From: Streptomyces canus 299MFChir4.1
Lineage (GTDB): Bacteria; Actinomycetota; Actinomycetes; Streptomycetales; Streptomycetaceae
Direction: 5' to 3'
Assembly (NCBI RefSeq): GCF_000383615.1
Contig: NZ_KB911611.1
Coordinates: 1-64,000 of the forward strand
DNA length: 64,000 bases
Shown here: in pieces, positions 25,676-34,778 of the stretch
Position numbering within the stretch: position 1 is the first letter of the stretch
Layout of the letters: each line of letters begins with the position of its first letter
Translations under genes and position numbers: made by a program
The notes under the pieces: model-generated
Databases searched by the model: none
Told to the model about the DNA's origin: nothing
What the model saw: only the letters and a program-made list of their open reading frames with translations

Positions 25676-26916
25676 CGTTCCAGCGCTTTGGGACGACCGG
25701 TGAGCGCCAGCGGCAGGCTGCTGTAGCCGCGCAGGAACGTCGAGTACACCGCTTGTGGCTCGCCGGCCAGCTCGATCGAGTCGACGGTGTTGACCAGTGT
25801 GTTCAGCACCGCGGTGATCTCGGCGCGGCCGAGGTAGGCGCCGAGGCAGAAGTGCGGTCCGTGGCCGAGTGACAGGTGCTTGTTGGGTTTACGGGCGAGG
25901 TCGAAGTCGCCGGGGTCGGGGAACACCGACTCGTCGCGGTTGGCAGCGATGGTCCACGCCGTGACCAGATCTCCGGCCCGGATCAGCTGACCGCCGAGAT
26001 GGACGTCGGCCCTGGCGGTACGTCCGATGTGCATGACCGGAGTCGACCAGCGCAGGATTTCGTCGACCGCGGTCGACTGCGACACACGGGCTTCCTTGAG
26101 CGCCCGCCACTGCTCAGGTCGTCGGGCGAACTCCAGCAGGGCGCTGACCATCGCCAGCCGACTGGTGTGGTCACCGGCGAGGATGAAACCGTAAATGTTG
26201 ACGATCACTTCGTCGTCCGTGAGCGGTTCACCGTCGACCAGGCAGTTCACCATGACACTTACCAGGTCGTCCTGCGGATCGGCCCTTCGCTGCTCCATCA
26301 ACTGCATGCAGTGGAGCAGCAGTTCGTTGCGTGCGAGCCAGGTGTCCTCCTCTGTCTGGCCGACCTCGTCGGAGCTGAGCGCGTCGCGGCTCAGCTCCAG
26401 CAGCCGTTCGTGGTCTTCCGGCGGAAAGCCGAGCAGATCGCAGATGGTGCCGATGGGAATCGGCTCGGCGACCTCCCTGGCGAAGTCGAATTCGCCGATC
26501 CCGATCCTCGCCCCGATCAGGTGGTCCGTTCGCTCCTGGAGGCGGTCGGCGATCAGCGCGCGAATGCGGGGCGTGAACGCCTTGAGGAAATTGGTCCGCA
26601 GGGCTTTGTGCCGTGGGTTGTCGGTGAGTGCGAGTATCTTGCCGGACGCCGGATCGCCGCCCGCCTTGAGTAGCGAGGGCAGCATGTTTCCAGGAACGGA
26701 GCTGAACCGGTCGTCGCTGAACAGCGACAGTACGTCCGCATATCGTGACAGCGCCCAGAACTCCGGACCGAACGACGTCTTCGGGTGACGCCAGACGGGC
26801 CGTTCGGCACGTATCCGCTGCCATGTCCCGTCCATGTCGAGCCGTACGAACGTCGCGGGGTCGGCAAGGTTGACCTCACCCAGGTCAGCCGGGACACCTG
26901 TCTGCGTCACGGTCAC
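25672..26916 (-). CDS. Cytochrome P450, probably acting on a PCP-bound aryl amino acid
   Basis: The 414-residue P450 has the heme-Cys motif SLGHGPHFCLGAYLGRAEI, the K-helix ExxR in DEILRWSTPV and a heme-propionate region. The I-helix reads FILAGDHTSRLAM; the usual acid-alcohol pair (E/D-T) is His-Thr here, as in some P450s that work on carrier-bound substrates. It is translationally coupled to the A-PCP-TE NRPS upstream (ATGA overlap), the arrangement of NovI/NovH-type pairs in which the P450 hydroxylates the amino acid held on that PCP. If the loaded residue is Hpg, the beta carbon is the ring, so ring hydroxylation to a catechol is the logical outcome (inference). A downstream redox partner gene is not present. 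Confidence 0.85.
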   Translation of the reverse strand: MTVTQTGVPADLGEVNLADPATFVRLDMDGTWQRIRAERPVWRHPKTSFGPEFWALSRYADVLSLFSDDRFSSVPGNMLPSLLKAGGDPASGKILALTDNPRHKALRTNFLKAFTPRIRALIADRLQERTDHLIGARIGIGEFDFAREVAEPIPIGTICDLLGFPPEDHERLLELSRDALSSDEVGQTEEDTWLARNELLLHCMQLMEQRRADPQDDLVSVMVNCLVDGEPLTDDEVIVNIYGFILAGDHTSRLAMVSALLEFARRPEQWRALKEARVSQSTAVDEILRWSTPVMHIGRTARADVHLGGQLIRAGDLVTAWTIAANRDESVFPDPGDFDLARKPNKHLSLGHGPHFCLGAYLGRAEITAVLNTLVNTVDSIELAGEPQAVYSTFLRGYSSLPLALTGRPKALER

Positions 26917-29495
26917 GACGAGATCTCCTTCAGGGACTGGGTGAGCATGGGGCCGATGACCGAGAGAGCCTGCGGGGTCATCATGCGCAGATGGTCGACG
27001 GGAGCGACCTGTCGGTCGATCCGGCCGGTCACATAGGGTTTCCAGTACTCGGCGAGCCCTGAGGGCTCGCCGTCCGCGCCGGTCGCCTCGACGAAGAGCA
27101 GGTCGCCGTCGAAAGCGGCGGGCGTCGCCCCCGCGTTGAGCATGAGGTTGTTCGACGTGATCTCCAGGACCGCCGCGACGGTGCGCTCGTCGAGACTGCT
27201 GATGATTCCCGGGCGTTCCCTGAGGATCTCCAGTACCCGCGATGGCGGGAGGAGCCCGTCACCGGCTTCCAGCCGGAAGGAGTCGATACCGTCAAAGGCC
27301 AGTGTCAGCAGCTCACGTGAGGTGTAGGCGCGGTGTGTGCCATGCAGCCGGTCATAGCGGGAGTCCAGGACGCCGAGGAAGGCCACGTGCTCGCCCTGCT
27401 CCCGCAGCCGGACCGCGAGAGAGTGGGCGACTGTCCCGCCGAAGGACCAGCCGGCCAGGTGGTACGGCCCAGCGGCCTGGATCCTGCGGATCTGGCCAAG
27501 GTAGTCCTCGGTCATCTCGGCCAGTGTCGAAGGCAGCTTCGCTCCCCCCGCCAGACCTCGGGCCTGAAGCCCGTACACCGGGTGATCGCCGGGTATATAC
27601 CGCAGCAGGCCCGAATAGCACCATGCCGTGCCGCTGCCCGGATGCACGCAGAACAGCGGTGGGCGGCTGCCCGCGGAACGTAGCGTGAGTACGGGATCCA
27701 GGGCCCTTTCGCTGTCCTGGCCGCCCTCGAAGAGCAGCCGGGCGAGCCCCGCGGCCGTCGGTGCGTCGAGCAGGCTGCGCATGGACAGCCGGACGCCCAG
27801 AACGGCGCGGATGTGACTTACCAGCCGGGTCGCTAGCAGGGAGTGCCCGCCGAGGTCGAAGAAACTGTCGTCGACGCCGACCCGCTCGGCGCCCAGCACC
27901 TCGGCGAACAGCGTGCACAGGATCTGTTCCTGAGCGGTACGCGGGCCACGGTACAGAGCAGGACCTTCGAAAATGGGCTCGGGCAGGGCCCGGTAGTCCA
28001 GTTTGCCGTTGGGAGTCAGCGGGAGTTCATCGATCCTGACGAAGACCGAGGGCACCATGTACTCGGGCAGCTTCGCGGCGAGGAAGTCGCGAAGACCGGT
28101 GCTGTCGGATGTGGCCCGTCCCACCACATAGGCGACGAGCCGTTTGTCGCCGGGACTCACCTCACGGGCGACCACGGCGACATCGGAAAGATCCGGATGG
28201 GTCGCGAGCACCGACTCGATCTCGGGCAGCTCGACCCGGAAACCACGGATCTTCACCTGGTCGTCCACCCGGCCAAGGAACTCCAGTGTCCCGTCGGCGG
28301 ACGAGCGGACCATGTCTCCCGTGCGGTACATCCGTGAGCCCGGCGGCCCGAATGGATCGGGAACGAACCGCTCGGCGGTCAGAGCCGACCGGCCGTAGTA
28401 GCCACGTGCCACGCCTGCCCCGGCGATATACAACTCGCCGGCCGTGCCTGCGGCCACCACGGCGAGCTTCGCGTCCAGTATGTACACCCGAACGCCGTCA
28501 AGGGGCAGCCCGATAGGGACGCTCGCTCCGACAGCTTCGGCAGAGCTCAGCTTGTGGTGGGTCGCGAACAGCGTGGTCTCCGTCGGGCCGTACATCGCCC
28601 GTACCGCGGTGCCTGGGCAGTGCTCGAGTACCTTGCGCACCGCGGCCGGAGAGACGACGTCACCGCCGGTCAGGACCTCGCGCAGACCGGCAAACACTTC
28701 GGGTGCCGCTTCGGCCACCACCCGGAACAGTCCGGCGGTCACGTGAAGTCCGGTGATCCGCTCAGCAGCCAGGGTCTGCGCGAGCGTCGCGGCGTCGAGG
28801 CCGGTGGTCGCAGCGATGACGGTGGTGCCGCCGTGCAGCAGTGGCACCCACGCCTCGTAGGTGAAGACGTCAAAGGCGTAGGGGGCGATCATCAGCACGC
28901 GGTCCCGGTGCCCCGTGGCGAACAACGGGTCCGTCGCAAGCGCGACAACATCCCCATGCGTCACCCCGACTCCCTTGGGCAAGCCCGTAGAACCGGACGT
29001 GAACATGATGTATGCCAGCCGGTCCGGATGCCTCGCCACCGCCGGATCAGTCGCCGGCAGTCCGTCCAGATGCGGGTCGTCGTCGACGACCACCGTGGTG
29101 TGACGGCCGGCCGGCAGAGCTGATGTGCTCGTGGCCCGGTCGGTCAGCAACACCTGCACCCCGCTCGTGCGCAGGATCCACTCCATGCGTTCCCGGGGGA
29201 AACCGCTGTGCAGCGGCAGATACACGCCCCCCGCCTTGAGCACGGCCAGAGTCGCGACCACAACATCCGTGGTTCGCTCCGTTAGGATCGCCACCGGCTG
29301 CTCCGGCACGACCCCGAGCCGGAGCAGCCGATGAGCCAGCCGGTTGGCCGCCTGATCCAGTTCCTGGTAAGTCAGTTCCCGGCCCGCCGAGCGAACGGCT
29401 GGGTCATCCGGCGACCGGGCCGCCTGGGCCGCGAAAGCCTCGTGCACCGATTCCGCGTGTTCCGCAGCCGGTGGTGCTGCAAGCAGAGAAGTCAT
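26913..29495 (-). CDS. Stand-alone NRPS A-PCP-TE, predicted Hpg-activating
   Basis: The product (about 860 residues from ATG 29495) loads, holds and releases one amino acid for tailoring in trans. The A domain (about 20-515) has FTSGSTGLPKGVGVTH, YGPTETTLFATH and NGKLDYRAL; the PCP has SFFDLGGHSLLATRL; the TE (about 600-860) has Ser in LAGWSFGGTVAHSL and a late His in PVDHLRMM. Aligned with GrsA by eye, the pocket reads D-V-Y-H-L-G-M-L, close to the Hpg codes of glycopeptide synthetases (D-x-F/V-H-L-G-L-L), and the ITGLHVTAGLF segment is typical of phenylglycine pockets. The frame stays open to ATG 29579, but inverted repeats overlap that region, so 29495 or 29510 is likelier. mbtH is divergent next door. 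Confidence 0.87.
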   Translation of the reverse strand: MTSLLAAPPAAEHAESVHEAFAAQAARSPDDPAVRSAGRELTYQELDQAANRLAHRLLRLGVVPEQPVAILTERTTDVVVATLAVLKAGGVYLPLHSGFPRERMEWILRTSGVQVLLTDRATSTSALPAGRHTTVVVDDDPHLDGLPATDPAVARHPDRLAYIMFTSGSTGLPKGVGVTHGDVVALATDPLFATGHRDRVLMIAPYAFDVFTYEAWVPLLHGGTTVIAATTGLDAATLAQTLAAERITGLHVTAGLFRVVAEAAPEVFAGLREVLTGGDVVSPAAVRKVLEHCPGTAVRAMYGPTETTLFATHHKLSSAEAVGASVPIGLPLDGVRVYILDAKLAVVAAGTAGELYIAGAGVARGYYGRSALTAERFVPDPFGPPGSRMYRTGDMVRSSADGTLEFLGRVDDQVKIRGFRVELPEIESVLATHPDLSDVAVVAREVSPGDKRLVAYVVGRATSDSTGLRDFLAAKLPEYMVPSVFVRIDELPLTPNGKLDYRALPEPIFEGPALYRGPRTAQEQILCTLFAEVLGAERVGVDDSFFDLGGHSLLATRLVSHIRAVLGVRLSMRSLLDAPTAAGLARLLFEGGQDSERALDPVLTLRSAGSRPPLFCVHPGSGTAWCYSGLLRYIPGDHPVYGLQARGLAGGAKLPSTLAEMTEDYLGQIRRIQAAGPYHLAGWSFGGTVAHSLAVRLREQGEHVAFLGVLDSRYDRLHGTHRAYTSRELLTLAFDGIDSFRLEAGDGLLPPSRVLEILRERPGIISSLDERTVAAVLEITSNNLMLNAGATPAAFDGDLLFVEATGADGEPSGLAEYWKPYVTGRIDRQVAPVDHLRMMTPQALSVIGPMLTQSLKEISS

Positions 29496-29568
29496 CACAT
29501 GGCCGCCCATCTGTGGTCGTTCGGCAAGCGTTTCCAGGATGTTGGGCCCGCCCGCGCGTGTCATCCGC

Positions 29569-29611
29569 GATAACCGCATGGTTACGTCGCCCCCCGGTTA
29601 TCCGGCGTAAC
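29569..29611. promoter_or_regulatory. Nested inverted repeats in the divergent promoter region
   Basis: GATAACCG (29569-29576) and CGGTTATC (29595-29602) form an 8-bp inverted repeat, interleaved with GTTACG (29581-29586) and CGTAAC (29606-29611). They lie between the minus-strand A-PCP-TE gene and the plus-strand mbtH-OMT-SARP unit and could bind a cluster regulator. Confidence 0.45.
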
Positions 29612-29700
29612 TGCGGTCATTGCCGTTGTTCGAGGTGCTCGACGTCGGGGACGTTGGTGCCACCGACGCTCCTGTGCCTACCGAATGGGAGAAGCCCGCA

Positions 29701-29916
29701 GTGAATCCGTTTGACGATCCGGACGCCATGTTCCTGGTGCTCGTGAACGACGAGGGGCAGCACTCGCTCTGGCCCGACCTCCGCGAGGCGCCGGCAGGCT
29801 GGCACGTGGCGCACGAGAAGGACTCGCGGGACGCATGCCTGAAATACGTCGAGCAGAACTGGACCGACATGAGGCCCACGAGCCTGGTCACCGCGATGGA
29901 GAAGTCCGGATCATGA
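29701..29916 (+). CDS. mbtH: MbtH-like protein
   Basis: The 71-residue MbtH homologue is a small chaperone/activator that binds and stimulates NRPS adenylation domains. The full signature is present: NPFDDPDAMFLVLVNDEGQ, HSLWPDLREAPAGWHVAHEK and YVEQNWTDMRP, with the conserved Trp residues. I chose GTG 29701, preceded by GGGAGAAG, over the longer open frame because MbtH proteins begin at the NPF motif. The stop overlaps the methyltransferase start (ATGA). It is the only MbtH gene in the window, so it may serve several of the four A domains. Confidence 0.95.
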   Translation: MNPFDDPDAMFLVLVNDEGQHSLWPDLREAPAGWHVAHEKDSRDACLKYVEQNWTDMRPTSLVTAMEKSGS

Positions 29917-30932
29917 CCGATACACATGCGCCTGCGGCGCTCCTCGATGACTTCCTGACCCTGGCGGACGACAGCTGTGTGGCCGTGCTGCCACACGTGC
30001 TGCGGATCACGGCCCAACTCGGCATCGCCGAGGTCATCGCGGCAGGGATCTGCTCAGTGCAGGAGATCGCCGCCGAGACCGACACCGACCCCGCCGCACT
30101 ACGCCGGCTCCTGCGGGCTTTGGCGTCCGTAGGCGTGGTCGACGAAGAACAACCCGGTCTTTTCCGGCTGACCGGGGCCGGGCACCGGCTGCGTGCCGAC
30201 GCCGAGAACAGTGTCCGCGAGTCGATACTGAACACCGATTCACAGCGCGCCTGGCTCGGTGCCCTGGAAACGTTCCGCACCGGACGGCCTGTCTTCGACA
30301 ATACCCACGGCGCGGAATTTTTCGAGCACAAGGACGCCGACATACAGGCGAATCGTGCCTTCCTTCGGCGTATGCGGGAACGGGCGGGACGGTTGTACGG
30401 GCAGTTCGTCACCGTGCCCGACTGGTCGCAGTCCGAGACCGTCATGGACATCGGTGGCGGCGACGGCTTCGTAATCGATCGCGTACTGCGGGAAGCAGGG
30501 CACCTCAAGGGCATTCTCTTCGACCGGCCCCCGGTCGTCGATGGGGTCAGGGAATACCCGCACTTGGTCGCGCTGGGCGAGCGAGTCCGGTTGGAGGGGG
30601 GCGACTTCTTCGAAACGCTCCCGGAGGGGGCGGACACGCACTTGCTCTGCGGTGTGCTGCATGACTGGACCGACGAACAGGTGCTCACGATCCTCAGCAA
30701 CAGCAGGGCCGCACTGCGTCAGGGAGGGAGGCTCATCATCATTGACATGGTTCTGCCTCCCGACAACCGGTGGCATCCAAGCGTCTGGAGCGACATCTCC
30801 ATGATGGTGCTCATGAACGGCCGAGAGCGCACGGAGTCCGACTTCGAGAACCTGCTGCGGCAAGCCGGTTTCGCGATGTCCTCGGTGACCCCTGTCCCCC
30901 ATTCTTACTTCTCGCTGGTCGAAGCCAAGTGA
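29913..30932 (+). CDS. SAM-dependent O-methyltransferase (plant/acetylserotonin OMT type)
   Basis: The 339-residue protein has an N-terminal dimerisation/winged-helix part (AAETDTDPAALRRLLRALAS) and a C-terminal Rossmann methyltransferase with motif I VMDIGGGDGFVIDRV, then LCGVLHDWTDEQVLTILSNS. The His in LHDWTD matches the catalytic base of this family. It methylates a hydroxyl on a small, often aromatic, molecule. It is not the FkbG type that makes methoxymalonyl-ACP. Candidate targets here are a phenol or catechol derived from Hpg, or an extender-derived hydroxyl (inference). It is coupled to mbtH and followed by SARP after 26 bases. Confidence 0.85.
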   Translation: MTDTHAPAALLDDFLTLADDSCVAVLPHVLRITAQLGIAEVIAAGICSVQEIAAETDTDPAALRRLLRALASVGVVDEEQPGLFRLTGAGHRLRADAENSVRESILNTDSQRAWLGALETFRTGRPVFDNTHGAEFFEHKDADIQANRAFLRRMRERAGRLYGQFVTVPDWSQSETVMDIGGGDGFVIDRVLREAGHLKGILFDRPPVVDGVREYPHLVALGERVRLEGGDFFETLPEGADTHLLCGVLHDWTDEQVLTILSNSRAALRQGGRLIIIDMVLPPDNRWHPSVWSDISMMVLMNGRERTESDFENLLRQAGFAMSSVTPVPHSYFSLVEAK

Positions 30933-30958
30933 GCCCGTTTCACGAGAGCGAATCAATC

Positions 30959-32743
30959 ATGGCCCACCCCGCTGTGCTCGGAGCGAGCACCGGGGACGAG
31001 CTGGCGGACGACTCGGTGAGGCCTTTGAAGATGCGGGTCTTCGGGACGACGGTCGCCTTGCACGGGGCACGGGAACTGCCGTTGGGCCCGCCGCGCCGTC
31101 GCGCCCTGCTGGGACTGCTTCTGGTACGGCTGGGGCAGGTCGTCCCCGTGCCGCAGCTCATCGATGAATTGTGGGGCGACCGTCCACCTCAGCGCCCAAC
31201 GGCCACCCTGCACACGTACATCAGTCAACTGCGCCGTGCGCTCAGCCTGAGCGCGGGGCCGGCGGGGTCATCGACGCTGGTGCGCTATCAGGCGCCCGGC
31301 TATGTCCTCACGCTCAGCCCGGAACAAGTGGATGCCTACCGGTTCGAGCGGCTGGTGATCCAGGCTAGGCGCGACATGACGGCGAGGGACTACCGGGCGG
31401 CCCGCGACCAGCTCGCCGCCGCGCTGGCGTTGTGGCGGGGCGACCCCTACCTGGATCTCGTCGACTACGCGCCGATGGCCGAGGAGAGCACCCGGTTGGA
31501 GCAGACGCGGCTGACCGCGGTAGAGCTGCAGGCAGAGACGTACCTGGCACTCGGGGAGGACGATGCCGTCGTGGCGCGGCTCTACCCGGAGGCTCAGCGG
31601 TATCCGATGCGCGAGTGCTTGATCGGATATCTGATGACCGGTCTGTACCGGCTGGGACGGCAGTCCGACGCGCTGAAGTTGTTCGAGCGCACGCGCGCCC
31701 ATCTGGCGGATGAGCTGGGTGTCGACGCCGGCGCCGAACTCCAGCGGATCCACACCTCCATACTGCGGCAGGACCTGACGTTCGGCGACCACGCCGCCGT
31801 GCACGTGGGCGTGCGCGAGGAAAGAGTCGACGCGGCGCCCTTACCGCTTACTGAGGCCCCGACGAGTGGCGACCGCGGCGAGGAGGCCGTGGCCTCCGGC
31901 TCGCACACATGGCCGGTCGCTTTCGGTGAGCAGGCGGAGCCAAGTGAGGAGGCGCGAGTTCCGCACGGTCTGCCATCGTTGCCGTTCGTCGGCCGGAACT
32001 ACGAACTGGCTGTGCTGACGGCGTGGGCGAGCGCCGCCTTGTCCGGCGAGGGCGGTCTGGCGGCCGTGACGGGTCAGGCCGGGATCGGCAAGACCGAGCT
32101 CACGGCGGAAGTCGCGCGGGGGGTGCGGGAGGCCGGGCGGGAGGTGATCAGTGTCTCCTTCCGCAGCGAGAACGGTCCTGCCTACGGGATGTGGGCCCCG
32201 ATACTGCGGCAGCTGTCCAACTCACGCCCCGAGGCGTTCCGTGCGGCCGGGGCACGTTATGGTCGTGTGCTCGGCGGACTCCTGCCCGCCTTGTCACTGG
32301 GCACGACGCAGGCTGTGCCGGACGAGCAACCGCCCCCGCAGGCGCCGTTTCTCGTCGAGGACGCGGTGTGCTCCGTCCTTGCCGCGCTGGCCAGGCAGCA
32401 GCCTCTCCTTCTCGTGCTGGACGATCTGCAGTCGGCGGACTACTTCTCGTTGAACCTGCTGCACCAACTGGTGTGCCGTCTCCCCGACGTGCCGCTGGGC
32501 ATCCTGGTGACCAGCGCCGAACCGGGCGCAATGGCCGAGAGCCCGTCGCACGCGGCGCTGAAGCAGGTGTTGGGTCACACCCGGGCGTGGACATTGCGGC
32601 TTGGGGGCCTGTCCGAGCACGCGGTCGCGGCCTTGGTCGCCGCCCAGGTCGAGGCCGACGTCGAGGCCGAAGCGATCCTGGCACTGCACAAACGCAGTGA
32701 GGGCAACCCATACGCGCTGCGGCAGCTGCTGTCCCTGGCCTGA
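30959..32743 (+). CDS. SARP-family regulator with AAA-type ATPase domain
   Basis: The 594-residue protein starts with an OmpR-like winged helix (LKMRVFGTTVALHGARELPL, then IDELWGDRPPQRPTATLHTY) and a bacterial transcriptional activation domain (about 115-270, ending LADELGVDAGAELQRIHTSI). After a linker comes an ATPase module with P-loop VTGQAGIGKTELTAEVA and Walker B LLLVLDDLQSAD. The ATPase ends soon after the sensor region (HKRSEGNPYALRQLLSLA), so the C-terminal repeat part of AfsR-like proteins (often about 1000 residues) is absent. SARPs are pathway-specific activators that bind direct repeats near promoters. As third gene after mbtH and the OMT it may be autoregulated; this is the likely cluster switch. 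Confidence 0.88.
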   Translation: MAHPAVLGASTGDELADDSVRPLKMRVFGTTVALHGARELPLGPPRRRALLGLLLVRLGQVVPVPQLIDELWGDRPPQRPTATLHTYISQLRRALSLSAGPAGSSTLVRYQAPGYVLTLSPEQVDAYRFERLVIQARRDMTARDYRAARDQLAAALALWRGDPYLDLVDYAPMAEESTRLEQTRLTAVELQAETYLALGEDDAVVARLYPEAQRYPMRECLIGYLMTGLYRLGRQSDALKLFERTRAHLADELGVDAGAELQRIHTSILRQDLTFGDHAAVHVGVREERVDAAPLPLTEAPTSGDRGEEAVASGSHTWPVAFGEQAEPSEEARVPHGLPSLPFVGRNYELAVLTAWASAALSGEGGLAAVTGQAGIGKTELTAEVARGVREAGREVISVSFRSENGPAYGMWAPILRQLSNSRPEAFRAAGARYGRVLGGLLPALSLGTTQAVPDEQPPPQAPFLVEDAVCSVLAALARQQPLLLVLDDLQSADYFSLNLLHQLVCRLPDVPLGILVTSAEPGAMAESPSHAALKQVLGHTRAWTLRLGGLSEHAVAALVAAQVEADVEAEAILALHKRSEGNPYALRQLLSLA

Positions 32744-33129
32744 GAAAGCCTGACGTCTCAGCATCCTGAAGCCGTGCGGGGAGAGATCGCCTGCGAGAGC
32801 CGCTCCAAGGGGACGGACGAGTCCCAAAGAACAGATCCGGGCCGCGTACCTCACTCCGCCGAACGTGGAGCCGATCATGATCCGTCGCCTTTTGTCCTGC
32901 GCCCGACAGACCCACCCCGCCATGGGTCGCACAGCAATTGTCGCCGGTCACCGTGGAGTGAGCCACGACAAGCCGTGCGGCAAGGGTTGTCAGGGCCGCG
33001 GCCTGGGCATTCCGCACGCCTGATCGGCTGCACCAGGTGGCGCGAACCCACCCCGCAGCGGCCTCACCGCGTCGAGCGGTTGCGGACTTTCTTGCGCAGG
33101 TGTGCGTACCGGAGGCCGCGCCGAACACC

Positions 33130-33295
33130 AGTACGTCGGCAACGTCGTGCAGTATCCATCGGCGATGGCCTCCTCTACCTACAACAACGGGGTCACCGAC
33201 GGCGGCACGGAGCACAGCACGCGCGTCGAAGGAGCTCTCGGACATGTGCCGCCGGCTCGGCGTGACCCGCTCGTGCCGCCGGCACCGGTGACCCT
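33130..33295 (+). pseudogene. Possible IS3-type transposase fragment
   Basis: One frame reads GVTDGGTEHSTRV and a neighbouring frame continues KELSDMCRRLGVTRSCRR. Together they resemble the second-acidic-residue region of IS3-family OrfB (SDRGTQYTS...CRRLGVTQS). Only about 40 residues are recognisable across a frameshift, so this is tentative. The rest of the 32744-33491 gap shows no gene; the other notable item is the inverted repeat at 33384-33448. Confidence 0.35.
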
Positions 33296-33383
33296 CCTCC
33301 CGCACGGCGGGGACCGTCGACCGGCCCGCTGCGGCGCTTCGCCCTTTCGGCCATCGAGGCAGGTGGACCGTCGAACTGAGCGT

Positions 33384-33448
33384 CGACGAGGCTCCCTTGC
33401 GGACCGCCGGATGTCGGTCGAGCTTCTGTCCTGCCGGGAGCCTCGTCG
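33384..33448. terminator. 13-bp inverted repeat between convergent operons
   Basis: CGACGAGGCTCCC (33384-33396) and GGGAGCCTCGTCG (33436-33448) are perfect inverted copies around 39 bases. The site lies between the ends of the plus-strand SARP gene and the minus-strand oxidoreductase operon and could act as a bidirectional terminator. The loop is long for a classical hairpin. Confidence 0.5.
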
Positions 33449-33491
33449 CCGTATCCTGAGATCATCTGGCACAGCGTTGGATCGGAGTCGG

Positions 33492-34778
33492 TCACACCCG
33501 GGCGGCGTCGGCGCTCTGCTGACCGGACCGGGTCAGCCCGCAGGTGCGGCAGACGTAGTTCCATCCGTCCTTGAGCGTCATGGCGTTACCGCATACGGAA
33601 CATGTGAACGACTGGGGCGCGTCCACCACGTGCTGGTAGGTGACCTGCGGTTGCCCCGCGATGTCCCGCCATTCGCAGAAACCGCCGGCCAGCGTTTCCA
33701 GGAAGCTCATCACTCGGAGTGCCGCCGCGAGATCGCACCGCTGCGGAGGCCTCTTGGAACGCACCGAATCGACGAAGTGGCGCATCTGGTGGTAGTAGCC
33801 CTGCACGAAGTGGGAACCGCCATGCAGATTCCCGAGGGAGAATTCAGGCTCCCAGATGCGTGGGCCGTGATCGGGCGGCGAGGCGACGCCCACCGGCGGG
33901 AGGTAGCTGGTGCTCGTGCCGTACGGCCCCCGGTCACCCGGCGGGTAGTACCGCAGGTAAGCGCCGTTCTCCAGAACGGCGTTGGCGCCCTCGCCGACGA
34001 CTTCGAACCGTTCGACCGGGGAAAGCCCCGATGCCGCGCTGGAAAGGCTGATCGTCCCGATGGTGCCGTCGGCGTGCTGGTTCACCACTATGCCCGCACC
34101 TGAGGGCCCGCGGACGACCTGGATCTGGGAGGCCGATCCGACGACGTAGTCGAGCACTGACGCCACATGTACGAAGTCGTCCAGGAAGCGACGCCCGGAC
34201 GGGGAGCGGAGGTTGCCGATCTCGGCGGGCAGGTCGACGTCGTAGGTGTAGGTGTACTGGGTGATCCGACCGAAGTCCGGCAGCGCGGTGAGCTGCTTCA
34301 GTCGGTCGACGGCGGGCGAGAACACCTTCTTGAAGCCGACCTGCGCGAACGTACCCCCCTCCCGTGCCGCGTCGATCATCTGCCGCACCCCGAGCGTGTC
34401 GGCCGCGGGCGGCTTCTCCATCCACACCGGCAGGCCCCGGCGCAGGATCTCCGCGACGACGGGCGGGTACAGGGGCTCACCGCTCTCGTCGTCGAACCCG
34501 ACGACCACGATCACCCCGTCCAGGTCCTCACTGGACAGCATCTCGTGGAGATCGGTATGCCACGTCGCATCGGAGCCCGCCGCCCGCGCGTAGAGGCGCG
34601 CCTTCTCCTCGTTGTGGTCGCAGAAGCTCGCAATGACCGCTTCAGGGATCTGCCGCAGCGGCGGGAGGACGTTGCGGTAGGTGTGGCCGCCGCAGCCGAC
34701 GACGCCGAGTCTTACCGGCCGCAGCGAGCGGATCTCACCTTCGCCACCGAGTACTGTCACTTCACGTTCTGACGACAT
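33492..34778 (-). CDS. Gfo/Idh/MocA-family oxidoreductase with C-terminal zinc ribbon
   Basis: The 428-residue NAD(P)-dependent oxidoreductase has a Rossmann start (VRLGVVGCGGHTYRNVLPPL) and the family's EKP motif (PVWMEKPPAADT) with a Lys/His-rich catalytic region (FKKVFSP; RFLDDFVHVASVLDYV). After residue about 395 it has FTCSVCGNAMTLKDGWNYVC then RTCG, a CxxC...CxxC zinc ribbon not usual in this family. LigC, which oxidises the product of protocatechuate 4,5-cleavage to a pyrone dicarboxylate, is also Gfo/Idh-fold, which makes proximity to ligB/ligA homologues suggestive. Last gene of the right operon; its start overlaps the SDR by 17 bases and has a GGAAAGGA site. Confidence 0.82.
   Translation of the reverse strand: MSSEREVTVLGGEGEIRSLRPVRLGVVGCGGHTYRNVLPPLRQIPEAVIASFCDHNEEKARLYARAAGSDATWHTDLHEMLSSEDLDGVIVVVGFDDESGEPLYPPVVAEILRRGLPVWMEKPPAADTLGVRQMIDAAREGGTFAQVGFKKVFSPAVDRLKQLTALPDFGRITQYTYTYDVDLPAEIGNLRSPSGRRFLDDFVHVASVLDYVVGSASQIQVVRGPSGAGIVVNQHADGTIGTISLSSAASGLSPVERFEVVGEGANAVLENGAYLRYYPPGDRGPYGTSTSYLPPVGVASPPDHGPRIWEPEFSLGNLHGGSHFVQGYYHQMRHFVDSVRSKRPPQRCDLAAALRVMSFLETLAGGFCEWRDIAGQPQVTYQHVVDAPQSFTCSVCGNAMTLKDGWNYVCRTCGLTRSGQQSADAARV

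Noticed and set aside
32774..33265. Plus-strand open frames downstream of SARP as a continuation of its ATPase
   Set aside because: No repeat-type or ATPase similarity is visible; only a weak IS3-like stretch is recognisable.
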